DNA of 8,504 bases from Endomicrobium sp. (GCA_031264425.1 JAISDY010000091.1:1-8504), one strand, 5' to 3'; positions 1-6,626 are shown, counted from the stretch's first letter. Numbers and translations are program-made. Notes: generated from the sequence alone by a model not told the origin.

Positions 1-20
1 TCCAGAACGAGAAATTAGAA

Positions 21-602
21 ATGCTTGAAAAGACGGTGTTTTTTAGGGCGGAGTCAAATGCAAAATTACTTCCTCAAAGTATGGCTGAAGTTATTTTATC
101 CGGTAGGTCTAATGTAGGCAAAAGCAGCGTCATAAACGCTTTGTGCTCTCAGAAAAATTTGGCGAGAACCTCAAAAACGCCGGGCAGAACAAGAAGCATA
201 AACGTTTACAGCGTCGCTATGAAAAAGTGGATGATAGATTTGCCCGGTTATGGTTTTGCAAGGGTAAGTTTTGAAGAAAAAGAACTTTGGAATAAAATGA
301 TAGAAGAATATATAGTTCAAAGGAAAAGCAAAAAAACTGTTTATATAATAATAGATGCTTTTGTAGGTCCTACAGAGTTGGATTTTGATATGGTTTGTTG
401 GCTTAAAGAGTATGACATTCCGTTTAAAATTATTGCAAATAAGTTTGATAAACTACCGGATATTATAACTGAAGACGAAGTTAAAGCTAAAGCGGCGCAA
501 TATTTTGGAATAGATAAATCTTTAGCGTTTACGGTAAGCGCAAAGAAAAAGGCAGGTTTTAGTAAATTGAGAGGCGATATTGTCAGATTTTTGGGTTATT
601 AA
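21..602 (+). CDS. engB: Ribosome biogenesis GTPase EngB (YihA/YsxC family)
   Basis: EngB is a cytoplasmic GTPase needed for large ribosomal subunit assembly. At 193 residues it matches the family size, and all GTP-binding motifs are visible: P-loop GRSNVGKSS (28-36), the switch I stretch TSKTPGRT (50-57), G3 DLPGYG (73-78), G4 NKFD (140-143) and G5 SAK (173-175). The GRSNVGKSS, NLARTSKTPGRT and DLPGYGFA blocks are characteristic of EngB rather than Era or Der. The ATG at 21 puts the P-loop about 27 residues in, as in known members. The frame stays open upstream to the window edge and the ribosome-binding site is weak, so a slightly longer protein is possible. Another frame ends in TGA at 26-28, overlapping this start, so an upstream gene may be translationally coupled; too little of it is present to identify. 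The gene looks intact. Confidence 0.95.
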   Translation: MLEKTVFFRAESNAKLLPQSMAEVILSGRSNVGKSSVINALCSQKNLARTSKTPGRTRSINVYSVAMKKWMIDLPGYGFARVSFEEKELWNKMIEEYIVQRKSKKTVYIIIDAFVGPTELDFDMVCWLKEYDIPFKIIANKFDKLPDIITEDEVKAKAAQYFGIDKSLAFTVSAKKKAGFSKLRGDIVRFLGY

Positions 603-654
603 AAAGAGAATGAAAAAATTTTTTAAGTCGTTAGAAAGTGTTGGCGCAGTTCAT

Positions 655-670
655 AAAAGGAGGATTCATA
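655..670 (+). promoter_or_regulatory. Strong ribosome-binding site facing an ATA instead of ATG
   Basis: AAAAGGAGG at 655-663 is a near-perfect Shine-Dalgarno sequence. Four bases later, at 668, the reading frame of a clear signal peptide begins (IKKVLLALC...), but the codon is ATA. In an intact homologue this would be expected to read ATG-AAA-AAA. A 9-base direct repeat, TTCATAAAA, lies on both sides of the site (650-658 and 665-673). The only standard start further upstream in this frame is a GTG at 638, which has no ribosome-binding site. The simplest reading is loss of the start codon by mutation. Confidence 0.6.
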
Positions 671-937
671 AAAAAAGTATTGCTGGCATTATGTACAGTG
701 TTTGCATTTGCTGCCGTATCGTTTGCAGGAACTCCTATCAAGTTGTCCCTCTGGGACAAAATCGCTTTCCCAAACAATGATTCGGTCTGTGGGTTAGAAA
801 TAGGTATAGGAACCTATACACCTAATCTTAGGGGAGTAGGTTGGAATATTGTTTATTCTCAAACCGATGACTCAATAGGTTGGCAAACAGGAATAGTTAC
901 AATATCAAAGCAATTTGGGGGTCTTCAAACTCCTTGA
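668..937 (+). pseudogene. Truncated secreted surface protein, LA_2272-like repeat family
   Basis: This is the 5' remnant of an exported protein, probably of the surface-repeat family called LA_2272, which contains repeated GLQxGxVN-type units. From the presumed lost start at 668 the translation gives a basic n-region (KK), a hydrophobic core (VLLALCTVFAFAAVSFA) and a signal peptidase I site after SFA. The mature part has GTPIKLSLWDKIAFPNND, GLEIGIGTYTPNL, VGWNIVYSQTDD and GWQTGIVTISKQFGGLQT, then proline and a TGA at 935-937. Family members continue with many more repeats, so the gene stops within its first repeat after about 89 codons. Beyond about 932 the DNA is the 3' side of a broken htpX on the other strand, so the missing part was deleted rather than frameshifted. 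Start loss plus 3' deletion makes it non-functional. The family name rests on recognition of the sequence pattern only. Confidence 0.7.
920..937. other. Deletion junction joining two convergent pseudogenes
   Basis: Left of this point the + strand encodes the surface protein up to its GLQT motif (920-931). Right of it the - strand encodes HtpX up to LIKLAVSR (the complement of about 932-955). The - strand also gives GAG-TTT-GAA (932-924, Glu-Phe-Glu in another frame), which resembles the EF/EY before AD in the HtpX zinc-ligand motif. The bases TTCAAACT (924-931) could therefore have been present in both genes, serving as a short homology for the deletion. Both 3' ends and any terminators between the genes are gone. 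Confidence 0.5.
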
Positions 938-1669
938 TACGGCTAATTTTATCAATGGAGCTACTAAGTATCCATATACATAAAGAGATATAGCCAAAAC
1001 AAATAGAAATACCTGTATTGCGTTTTACTATTTTTAGAGTTTCCTGATGATCTTGTAATAAGCGCCGTACGCAACAGTATTTCTGCAATTACCGTTGCAA
1101 AACTTATGCATACAATCATTATAAGCATTAGGCGAATGTCCCTGTTGCCAATATGTGCCATTTCGTGCGCGATAACGCCTTCAAGCTCAGTTTTTTCCAG
1201 ATTATTAATAATACCTTTGGTTAGAACAACGTAAGAGTGCTGAAGGTCTCTTCCTGTGGCAAAAGCGTTAAGTCCTTCGTCATTTATTGAATAGACTTTA
1301 GGCATGGGAAGCCCTGCTGCTATGGCAATATTTTCAACAATCATCACAACTTCAGGAGCATTTTGTTTTGTAAGTTCAACGGCTCCGGCTGTTGATAAAA
1401 TAAAAGATTGACCTGCATAATAACTTACCAGAATCCACAAAATTGCAAGGATAGAAATTATTGGAATAATATATAATGGCTATCTCATTGGCAACTGCAA
1501 AAGTTGAAAGATTATATGCAGCCAAACTTCTGTCTGAAACTTTTATGAAGCTTACAAACAACAGGCATAAATAAACCAACCCCGCAAGTGTTAACGGAAA
1601 CAGAACCATAAGCAGTATTGTCTTTTTTGTATTTGATTCTATAAAATCGTAAGTGTTTATCTTTGGCAT
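932..1669 (-). pseudogene. htpX: HtpX-like M48 membrane zinc protease, frameshifted and 3'-truncated
   Basis: HtpX is an inner-membrane zinc metalloprotease that helps clear misfolded membrane proteins. Translation begins at 1669 with MPKINTYDFIESNTKKT and a first membrane segment, typical of family N-termini. It runs to AVANEIAI, where the frame slips in an AT run near 1468-1478. The next frame carries IIPIISILAILWILVSYYAG (second membrane segment), VENIAIAAGLPMPKVY, GLNAFATGRD and the zinc-binding HEMAH (1153-1167) followed by IGNRD. A second slip occurs at the A4 run (TTTT at 1023-1026 on +), where one missing A takes the frame away from NAIQVFLFVLAISLYVYGYL. Homology ends at LIKLAVSR, just before the SRxREFxADA motif that supplies the third zinc ligand. 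Two frameshifts and loss of the C-terminal region mean no active enzyme. It starts 6 bases after lemA, the common lemA-htpX arrangement. Confidence 0.88.
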
Positions 1670-1675
1670 AGTAAA

Positions 1676-2243
1676 TTAAAAAGAAACTGTAACGGGTTTT
1701 CTTGCTTCTTGCTCGCTCTCGTCAAGTTTAAAGAATTCTTGTTTTGTAAACTCAAAAGCTCTGCCTATTGCGTTACTTGGAAACATATCAAGTTTTGTGT
1801 TTAAAGATAAAACGTTTGAATTATAAAACCTGCGGCTTGCTTGTATTTTGTTTTCGGTATCAGTAAGCTCTCTCTGCAGTTCCAAAAAACTTTGATTTGC
1901 TTTTAGGTTTGGGTAATTCTCCGATAATGCAAAAAGAGATTTCAATGTTCCAGACAAAGCATTTTCCGCTTGAGCTTTGCTTGATATGTCTCCGGTTGCC
2001 GAAATAGCCGCATTTCTTGCTTTTATGACTGCGTCTAAAGTGTTTTTTTCATGTGCGGCGTATCCTTTTTACTGTTTCAACAAGATTTGGAATTAAGTCG
2101 TATCTGCGTTTCATCTGTACTTCTATATCGCTCCATGCTTCTTTTACCCTGTTTTTAAGTGTTACCAACTTGTTATAAGTTGCAAGGATATAAGTTCCCG
2201 CAAGAATAATCAAAACAATAACAACCAAAAGCGCTGTGTGCAT
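1676..2243 (-). pseudogene. lemA: LemA family protein, broken by a single frameshift
   Basis: LemA proteins are small, N-terminally membrane-anchored helical proteins, often encoded beside htpX or other M48 proteases; their exact role is poorly defined. The first frame gives a membrane segment ([22 protein letters not shown]) and the family motif [30 protein letters not shown]. It then goes out of frame at a run of five A (TTTTT at 2066-2070 on +) and meets a stop. Removing one A restores [45 protein letters not shown], and on to KPVTVSF and a stop at 1676. The corrected protein would be 188 residues, the normal LemA size, so the rest is undamaged. The start has a good ribosome-binding site (AGGAG, complement of about 2251-2255) and lies 13 bases after the upstream gene. 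The lesion looks recent. A sequencing or assembly error in the homopolymer is an alternative. Confidence 0.88.
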
Positions 2244-2256
2244 TTTTTATCTCCTG

Positions 2257-4239
2257 TTATTTTTGATTTATATACATATCTGAAGCCGATATAGTTCTCT
2301 TATAGTATTCTAACATAAAATTGTGCTCATCAGTTGGCTCCGTTAAAGAAAGTATTTTAGATTTTGCGTCAAAATTAAAATATAAGATTTTTCCGTTTTC
2401 TATGTTAAATAAGACGACTTTATCTCTTGATAATATGAAACCGTTGCCGTTAAACGCTATGTGATTTTTGTCTTGGTCCAACATGCTTACTCCTGCGGCT
2501 ATATACTCTGTTTGTGAAAGCGACAAATCGTAGAGAGTCGGCGCTATATCAATATGGCATGCTGTGATATTTGCGTCAATTTTTTTCTTCAATTTCTCGG
2601 GCACATATAAATACATCGGAACCGCGTATCTTTTAAACAGTTCTTCAGGAACAAGAGCTTTAACTTCTCTAAGATTATGGTCGCCTGTTATAACAATTAT
2701 AGTGTTATCCCTAAGTTCAGAATTTTTTACAATATCCAAAAATTTAGAGGCTTCCCTGTTGGCAAACTGATAAGTTTCAAAAATTTTTTTAAGATGCGGT
2801 TCCCCCGGCATCATACGCTCAAGCTCTTTAGGAATTTCAAGTTTTAAAGGTTTATAATACGGAGGCGTTTTATAAGGAGGATGGGTTGCTGTGGACATTG
2901 CATAAATAAACTGAGGTTTATTATTATTTTTCAGCTCTCTTAAAACAATTTCAAAAAACTGAGCGTCATTAATACCCCACTCGTGACGGTGTTCGTTTTT
3001 TATAGAGCCTTCTCCATATGTTTCGTCAAATCCCTGCGCTTTTAAAAAGTCTTCAAGCCTGCGCCAAGCAAGACTCCCTCCGTAAACAGCTTTTGTAACG
3101 TAGCCAGACTTTTTATAAGGCAAAATTAGAGAGCTTGAAAAATATTTATACGCTTTAGGGCTTTGTGTTACCTGAATAGAAAAAGGTCTTTGAGGCATGT
3201 TAAGAATTGTTGATTCCAAGCAATGTATTGTTATTACTCCTGCTGGTAAAAAATTATATAAAACCAGATCTTCGTCAAAATGCTTTTTCAGCTCGCCAAG
3301 GATATTAAATTTTTCGCTATTATACAAAACGGGGAGCTCCCCAAAACTTTCCAAAACTATAAAGACCACGTTTGGCTTTATCTCTTCGGCTTCAGTATTT
3401 TTAATTGATATTTTGCTAAATATTGATAAATCAATATCTTCCTCATCTAAACCGAGTTTTTTTGCAATATTTATTTTATCTCCGCTTCTTTGTTCGGTTT
3501 TCGCTTGAATTGCGTCTGTAATGGAGTGCGCTGCTGTTAGCGCTATATTGTTTATGAATGAGTTTGTAGATATTTGCGCATGGAACTTTCCTAAAGGAAA
3601 CATTGAAACCGTGCCTCTTGCAAATAAAAATGTTATAAGCGGTATTAAAAGAACAATGAGTATTTTAACAAAAACATTCCAATAAGAAGAGTTTATAAAA
3701 CGACGTATATTAAGAAGTTCTTTTGTACTTATGGAAACAATTTTATATATTATAAACACGACTAAAATCAACGCGGGCAAAACTATATAGAAACGCCAAT
3801 CAGAGATAATCGTTTTTATCAAAGCAAAAGTGTCATCGTCAAAAAAATCAAATAATAATATATTTACGTGTTCCCCGAAACAAATATAAAAACCAAAATC
3901 AACGGCGGTAGCTAGAGCTATTGCTATGAAAGTAAGACAATACCAAAGTTTTATAATGGCTATTGCTTTTTTGAACAGCCTTAGGTTTCTTATCAACAAA
4001 AGAGTCGTAAAAATGAGAATCACAAAAGAATTTATATATGCTAGGATTGATAAATCAAAACGCAAACCTAGAATAAATGCCTTAAATATGTCTCTAAAAT
4101 GTCCAAACAGCGGAATATTTTTGAAGTAAAAAAAGAAAAATATCCTATAGAGAGTCATTGCTGCAAGCGCCGCCACATTTAGCGGAATTATTTTAACCAC
4201 GCAATCAATATAATTTTCAAAATTAAACTTTTTGGACAT
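2257..4239 (-). CDS. LTA synthase-like membrane phosphotransferase (alkaline phosphatase superfamily)
   Basis: This 660-residue inner-membrane protein has five predicted membrane segments (about 12-38, 50-83, 95-122, 148-170, 188-206) followed by an extracytoplasmic sulfatase-fold domain. The domain begins at NVVFIVLESFGE (290-301), whose Glu297 is the expected metal ligand. The likely nucleophile is Thr337 in GVITIHCLE; then come YGGSLAWRRLEDFL and GFDETYG, HEWGINDAQFF (419-429), ATHPPY (451-456) and ITGDHN (517-522), whose Asp520 and His521 are the expected metal ligands. Spacing between these residues resembles LtaS. Such enzymes move phosphoglycerol or phosphoethanolamine from phospholipids onto envelope polymers, glucans or lipid A. 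In this probably Gram-negative cell true lipoteichoic acid is unlikely, and the acceptor cannot be told from sequence. The start at 4239 is preceded by GAGAGGG. It is the first gene of an operon with lemA and htpX and, unlike them, is fully intact. Confidence 0.85.
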   Translation of the reverse strand: MSKKFNFENYIDCVVKIIPLNVAALAAMTLYRIFFFFYFKNIPLFGHFRDIFKAFILGLRFDLSILAYINSFVILIFTTLLLIRNLRLFKKAIAIIKLWYCLTFIAIALATAVDFGFYICFGEHVNILLFDFFDDDTFALIKTIISDWRFYIVLPALILVVFIIYKIVSISTKELLNIRRFINSSYWNVFVKILIVLLIPLITFLFARGTVSMFPLGKFHAQISTNSFINNIALTAAHSITDAIQAKTEQRSGDKINIAKKLGLDEEDIDLSIFSKISIKNTEAEEIKPNVVFIVLESFGELPVLYNSEKFNILGELKKHFDEDLVLYNFLPAGVITIHCLESTILNMPQRPFSIQVTQSPKAYKYFSSSLILPYKKSGYVTKAVYGGSLAWRRLEDFLKAQGFDETYGEGSIKNEHRHEWGINDAQFFEIVLRELKNNNKPQFIYAMSTATHPPYKTPPYYKPLKLEIPKELERMMPGEPHLKKIFETYQFANREASKFLDIVKNSELRDNTIIVITGDHNLREVKALVPEELFKRYAVPMYLYVPEKLKKKIDANITACHIDIAPTLYDLSLSQTEYIAAGVSMLDQDKNHIAFNGNGFILSRDKVVLFNIENGKILYFNFDAKSKILSLTEPTDEHNFMLEYYKRTISASDMYINQK

Positions 4240-4436
4240 ATATTAAAACCCTCTCGTTAATTTTAATAATATTATATTATATTTTACCAAAAATTATATT
4301 TCATATAAATTTCATAAATACATTAATAGCTATATTTAAATGCTAATTGCAAATTCAAAATTTAAAATAATAGATTTTTACAGTTTCTAAGGCTAAGCGA
4401 ATTTTCCCAATTGAATTCCTCCCAAAAGAAGTTGAA
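4240..4436. promoter_or_regulatory. Divergent intergenic promoter region, very AT-rich
   Basis: This 197-base gap separates the leftward sulfatase-lemA-htpX operon from the rightward M23-bactofilin operon, so it must hold promoters in both directions. For the leftward unit, TATAAT is present on the - strand at 4276-4271, suitably placed before the start at 4239, but no convincing -35 is seen. For the rightward unit, TTGCAA (4347-4352) and TAGATT (4371-4376), separated by 18 bases, form a weak candidate. The AT richness makes chance matches common, so only the existence of the region is confident. No operator or riboswitch was recognised. Confidence 0.45.
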
Positions 4437-5429
4437 ATGAAAAGGATAGTTTTGTATCATTATTTCATGAAAATGCTCACTAAAAGTAAAACGTGGTTTA
4501 AGAAGCGTATTACCATACTTTTTATTCCCCACGGCAAAAAAAGCCCTTTTAAGGTTAGCATTTCTCTAACGGTTATGTGCTTTTTTATTGTGTCGTGGAC
4601 AGGGATAACCGTCTGGTCAGGTTATATTGCGGGCAGACACATTGATTATACCGCAATAAAAGCCGACAACAAGATAATGACGGTTATGCTTGCATATCAG
4701 CTTGAGAAAATAAAAGGTATTTTGGAACAAGCCCAGCAGAACGACGAAAAAATCCGCAGCGTGCTGTCATTAGGGACGAAAAGATCCATAATAGAAGAAG
4801 GTCTCGGACAGAATTTAGGCGAAGGAGGACCTGCCCCCGTTCCCTCTAACGCTTTAATTTCAATTCTCTCAGGAAAGCCTAATTCTCTAAACTACTCGGA
4901 TCTTTCCCGGCAAATAGATATTCTTTCAGAGAAGTATAAATTTATGGAGCAAAATTATGACGAGATAATAGCGCACATAGATAAACAAAAATCATTATTT
5001 ATGGCTACGCCGTGCGGTTGTCCTTGCGATGGGCGAATAACTTCGGTTTATGGTTTTAGAATGCACCCTATATATTTAGTAAGAGATTTTCATTCTGGTC
5101 TTGATATAGCAAGCAAAGTGAACACGCCTATAGTTTGTACGGCAAATGGTAAGGTAGTCTATTCAGGCTGGCAGTCAGGTTATGGCAATACAATTGTGAT
5201 AGACCATGGACATAACTATAGAACGGTTTATGGACATCTCTCAAAGAGACTGGTAAAATCTGGTTTTTATGTTTCAAGAGGGCAGGTAATTGCCAAAATG
5301 GGAAACACAGGCTCATCCACAGGTTCTCACTTGCATTATGAAGTTCACTTTAAAGGTAGAGCTATAAATCCGAAGCCGTTTTTAACTGATTATTTTTTTG
5401 CTAAATCTGAGAGGAATGACAATGCTTAA
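4437..5429 (+). CDS. Membrane-anchored M23 (LytM-type) peptidoglycan endopeptidase
   Basis: This 330-residue protein has a basic cytoplasmic start, one membrane anchor (about 39-64), a helical and probably coiled-coil periplasmic stalk (about 75-190), and a C-terminal M23 domain (about 199-316). All catalytic motifs are present: His219 and Asp223 in HSGLD, His267 in YGHL, and His298 and His300 in SHLHYE. Active zinc-dependent cleavage of peptidoglycan cross-bridges is therefore expected. The long ATG at 4437 has only a weak ribosome-binding site (AGAAG). In-frame ATGs at residues 11 and 13 are alternatives and would not affect the anchor. An unusual CGCPC cluster (193-197) sits directly before the catalytic domain. 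The stop overlaps the following bactofilin gene by 8 bases. M23 peptidases and bactofilins often occur together in cell-shape modules, which suggests localised wall remodelling. Confidence 0.92.
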   Translation: MKRIVLYHYFMKMLTKSKTWFKKRITILFIPHGKKSPFKVSISLTVMCFFIVSWTGITVWSGYIAGRHIDYTAIKADNKIMTVMLAYQLEKIKGILEQAQQNDEKIRSVLSLGTKRSIIEEGLGQNLGEGGPAPVPSNALISILSGKPNSLNYSDLSRQIDILSEKYKFMEQNYDEIIAHIDKQKSLFMATPCGCPCDGRITSVYGFRMHPIYLVRDFHSGLDIASKVNTPIVCTANGKVVYSGWQSGYGNTIVIDHGHNYRTVYGHLSKRLVKSGFYVSRGQVIAKMGNTGSSTGSHLHYEVHFKGRAINPKPFLTDYFFAKSERNDNA

Positions 5430-5796
5430 GAAAAAAGCAAAAAATTTACTTGACGAAGTGGAAACTCTCATCGGACGAAATGCAGTTTTTGAAGGGACAA
5501 TAAAAACGGATAAAGTTATACGCATAGACGGCAAAATTTCTGGAAATATTTATGCCGGAGGCGTAATAATAGGCGAAACTGCTGAAATAACTGGAGACAT
5601 AGAAAGCAATATTATATTGGCTGGCGGAGTCGTAAAGGGAAACGTCAACGCTGCGGAAAATATAGAGCTTCTTCCTTCTGCAAAGATATTCGGAGATATA
5701 AAAACAAATGCGCTTTCCATAGCGGAAGGAGCGCAATTCTACGGAAAATCCTCAATGACAATAAAAGAAAAAATCAACGGAGCGGAAACGAAATGA
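5422..5796 (+). CDS. Bactofilin (polymer-forming cytoskeletal protein)
   Basis: Bactofilins assemble nucleotide-independent filaments on the inner face of the membrane and position wall enzymes. The 124-residue product has a short basic N-terminus, then a beta-helix core of repeating units from about residue 17: IGRNAVFEGTIKTD, IRIDGKISGNIYAGG, IIGETAEITGDIES, IILAGGVVKGNVNA, IELLPSAKIFGDIKT, LSIAEGAQFYGKSSM. The regular hydrophobic and glycine spacing (GxIxG, GxVxG) is typical of the family. The ATG at 5422 is chosen because GAGAGGA (5409-5415) lies 6 bases upstream; an ATG two codons earlier and a TTG at 5398 are less well placed. It overlaps the end of the M23 gene by 8 bases and the next start by 4 (ATGA), so the three genes are probably translationally coupled. 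Confidence 0.92.
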   Translation: MLKKKAKNLLDEVETLIGRNAVFEGTIKTDKVIRIDGKISGNIYAGGVIIGETAEITGDIESNIILAGGVVKGNVNAAENIELLPSAKIFGDIKTNALSIAEGAQFYGKSSMTIKEKINGAETK

Positions 5797-6455
5797 TGAA
5801 TTTTTTTAGAAAGCACATGCGTGCGATTTTTATTGTAACTATAATAACTTTTTTAGGCGGAATATTTCTTGGAGCGGGATCATACTTATTTAACAAATCT
5901 TCGGATTTTGCCGCTAAAATAAACGGAACTAAAATCCCAATGAATTTATTTTATTCAATTTATAAAAGTTCAGTAAAAAGCTATCAACAGGCTACAAACA
6001 AATCTTTGGATGAAAAAGAATTAAATGAGATTAAGGCAAGAGTTATTCAGACATTAGTGCAAACTGAGCTGCTTTGTCAGGAAGCTAAAAAATATGGGAT
6101 TATAGTTACAGACGAAGAATTGAAGTCCGATTTGCAAAACTCTTTGGAATTTAAAGACGGAGACTCTTTTAGCGTACTTAAGTACACAGCGTTTCTAAAT
6201 GCCGTACAGATGAAGCCTAAAGATTATGAAAATCTTAGAAAAAAGCAGTTGATGGCAAACAAAGTAAAAATGATAATGGCGTCTTCCGTAAAAGTGTGGA
6301 ATTACGAAGTTGAGTCTGCAAGCAGGCAAGATCCTCCCGTACATAAAAACGATTTGTTTTTTACAAAAGTAAATGTAATTTTAACAGAATGGTATGTCGG
6401 GGCAATAAGAAATTCAAACGTAATAAGCAACGATATAATCTTTAAAATGGCTTAG
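5793..6455 (+). CDS. Membrane-anchored SurA N-terminal domain protein without PPIase domain
   Basis: This 220-residue protein starts with one membrane anchor (about 10-33, rich in Ile, Gly and Phe) and then a periplasmic helical region resembling the chaperone part of SurA/PpiD. Supporting features are AAKINGTKIPMNLFY (the usual VNGxxIs...F opening), the helix LNEIKARVIQTLVQTELLCQEAKKYGI, VTDEELKSDLQ and a later helix near DYENLRKKQLMANKVKMIM. SurA and PpiD normally continue into one or two parvulin-type isomerase domains; none is present, and the C-terminus is short. A holdase for exported proteins is a plausible inference. The gene starts by ATGA overlap with the bactofilin stop (ATG at 5793 or 5796) and is last in its operon, 16 bases before an intrinsic terminator. 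The C-terminus could be natural or shortened; the terminator just downstream argues for natural. Confidence 0.75.
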   Translation: MMNFFRKHMRAIFIVTIITFLGGIFLGAGSYLFNKSSDFAAKINGTKIPMNLFYSIYKSSVKSYQQATNKSLDEKELNEIKARVIQTLVQTELLCQEAKKYGIIVTDEELKSDLQNSLEFKDGDSFSVLKYTAFLNAVQMKPKDYENLRKKQLMANKVKMIMASSVKVWNYEVESASRQDPPVHKNDLFFTKVNVILTEWYVGAIRNSNVISNDIIFKMA

Positions 6456-6471
6456 TAAACCACCAGCTTTG

Positions 6472-6511
6472 CAAGACTCCGTAGATTTTGATCTAAGGGG
6501 TCTTGTTTTTT
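6472..6511 (+). terminator. Intrinsic terminator of the M23-bactofilin-SurA-N operon
   Basis: CAAGACTCC (6472-6480) pairs with GGGGTCTTG (6497-6505), including one G-U pair. An inner stem TAGAT/ATCTA (6482-6486 with 6491-6495) closes a 4-base loop. The hairpin is followed by six T (6506-6511). It lies 16 bases after the SurA-N stop codon and before the purC promoter. Confidence 0.9.
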
Positions 6512-6566
6512 ACTTGTTTAAAATCCTTATACTACTTTTTCTTATAATTTCCTAAAGAAAGAAATA

Positions 6567-6595
6567 ATGAAAAATTAATATAAAATTTATATAAT
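6567..6595 (+). promoter_or_regulatory. purC: Candidate sigma-70-type promoter of the purC operon
   Basis: ATGAAA (6567-6572, four of six matches to TTGACA) is separated by exactly 17 bases from a perfect TATAAT (6590-6595). This would start transcription near 6602 and leave a leader of about 25 bases with the ribosome-binding site AGAGGGA (6613-6619) before the ATG at 6627. Alternative -10-like hexamers occur at 6528-6533 and 6543-6548 but have poorer -35 partners. No purine riboswitch could fit in so short a leader. Confidence 0.5.
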
Positions 6596-6626
6596 TTTGA
6601 CTATAAAACGTAAGAGGGAATCAAAA

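Noticed and set aside
743..759. Perfect inverted repeat TTGTCCC-TCT-GGGACAA
   Set aside because: No T-run follows and the bases encode the conserved KLSLWDK stretch, so it is probably a codon-driven coincidence. The GTATAGG-AA-CCTATAC palindrome near 814 is treated the same way.
580..780. Open frame of 66 codons beginning inside the end of engB
   Set aside because: It runs out of frame across the signal-peptide region of the surface-protein remnant and has no recognisable motif.
925..982. Plus-strand reading LLDTANFINGATKYPYT, which looks like another surface-protein repeat
   Set aside because: The same bases on the minus strand encode YVYGYLVAPLIKLAVSR, a much better match to HtpX; the plus-strand reading is a shadow.
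897..1088. Minus-strand open frame of 63 codons
   Set aside because: It lies over the htpX remnant in a frame that does not carry the protein similarity; the true HtpX frames explain the region.
5398..5421. TTG at 5398 or ATG at 5416 as the bactofilin start
   Set aside because: The ribosome-binding site GAGAGGA at 5409-5415 is best placed for the ATG at 5422.
6460..6511. Possible tRNA-like fold on the minus strand
   Set aside because: There is no full cloverleaf or anticodon loop of seven bases; the two-part stem followed by six T is explained by an intrinsic terminator.
6597..6626. TTG at 6597 as the purC start, or TTGACT there as a -35 box
   Set aside because: A start there has no ribosome-binding site and would place it at the predicted transcription start. 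As a -35 it would put the -10 on the purC ribosome-binding site.
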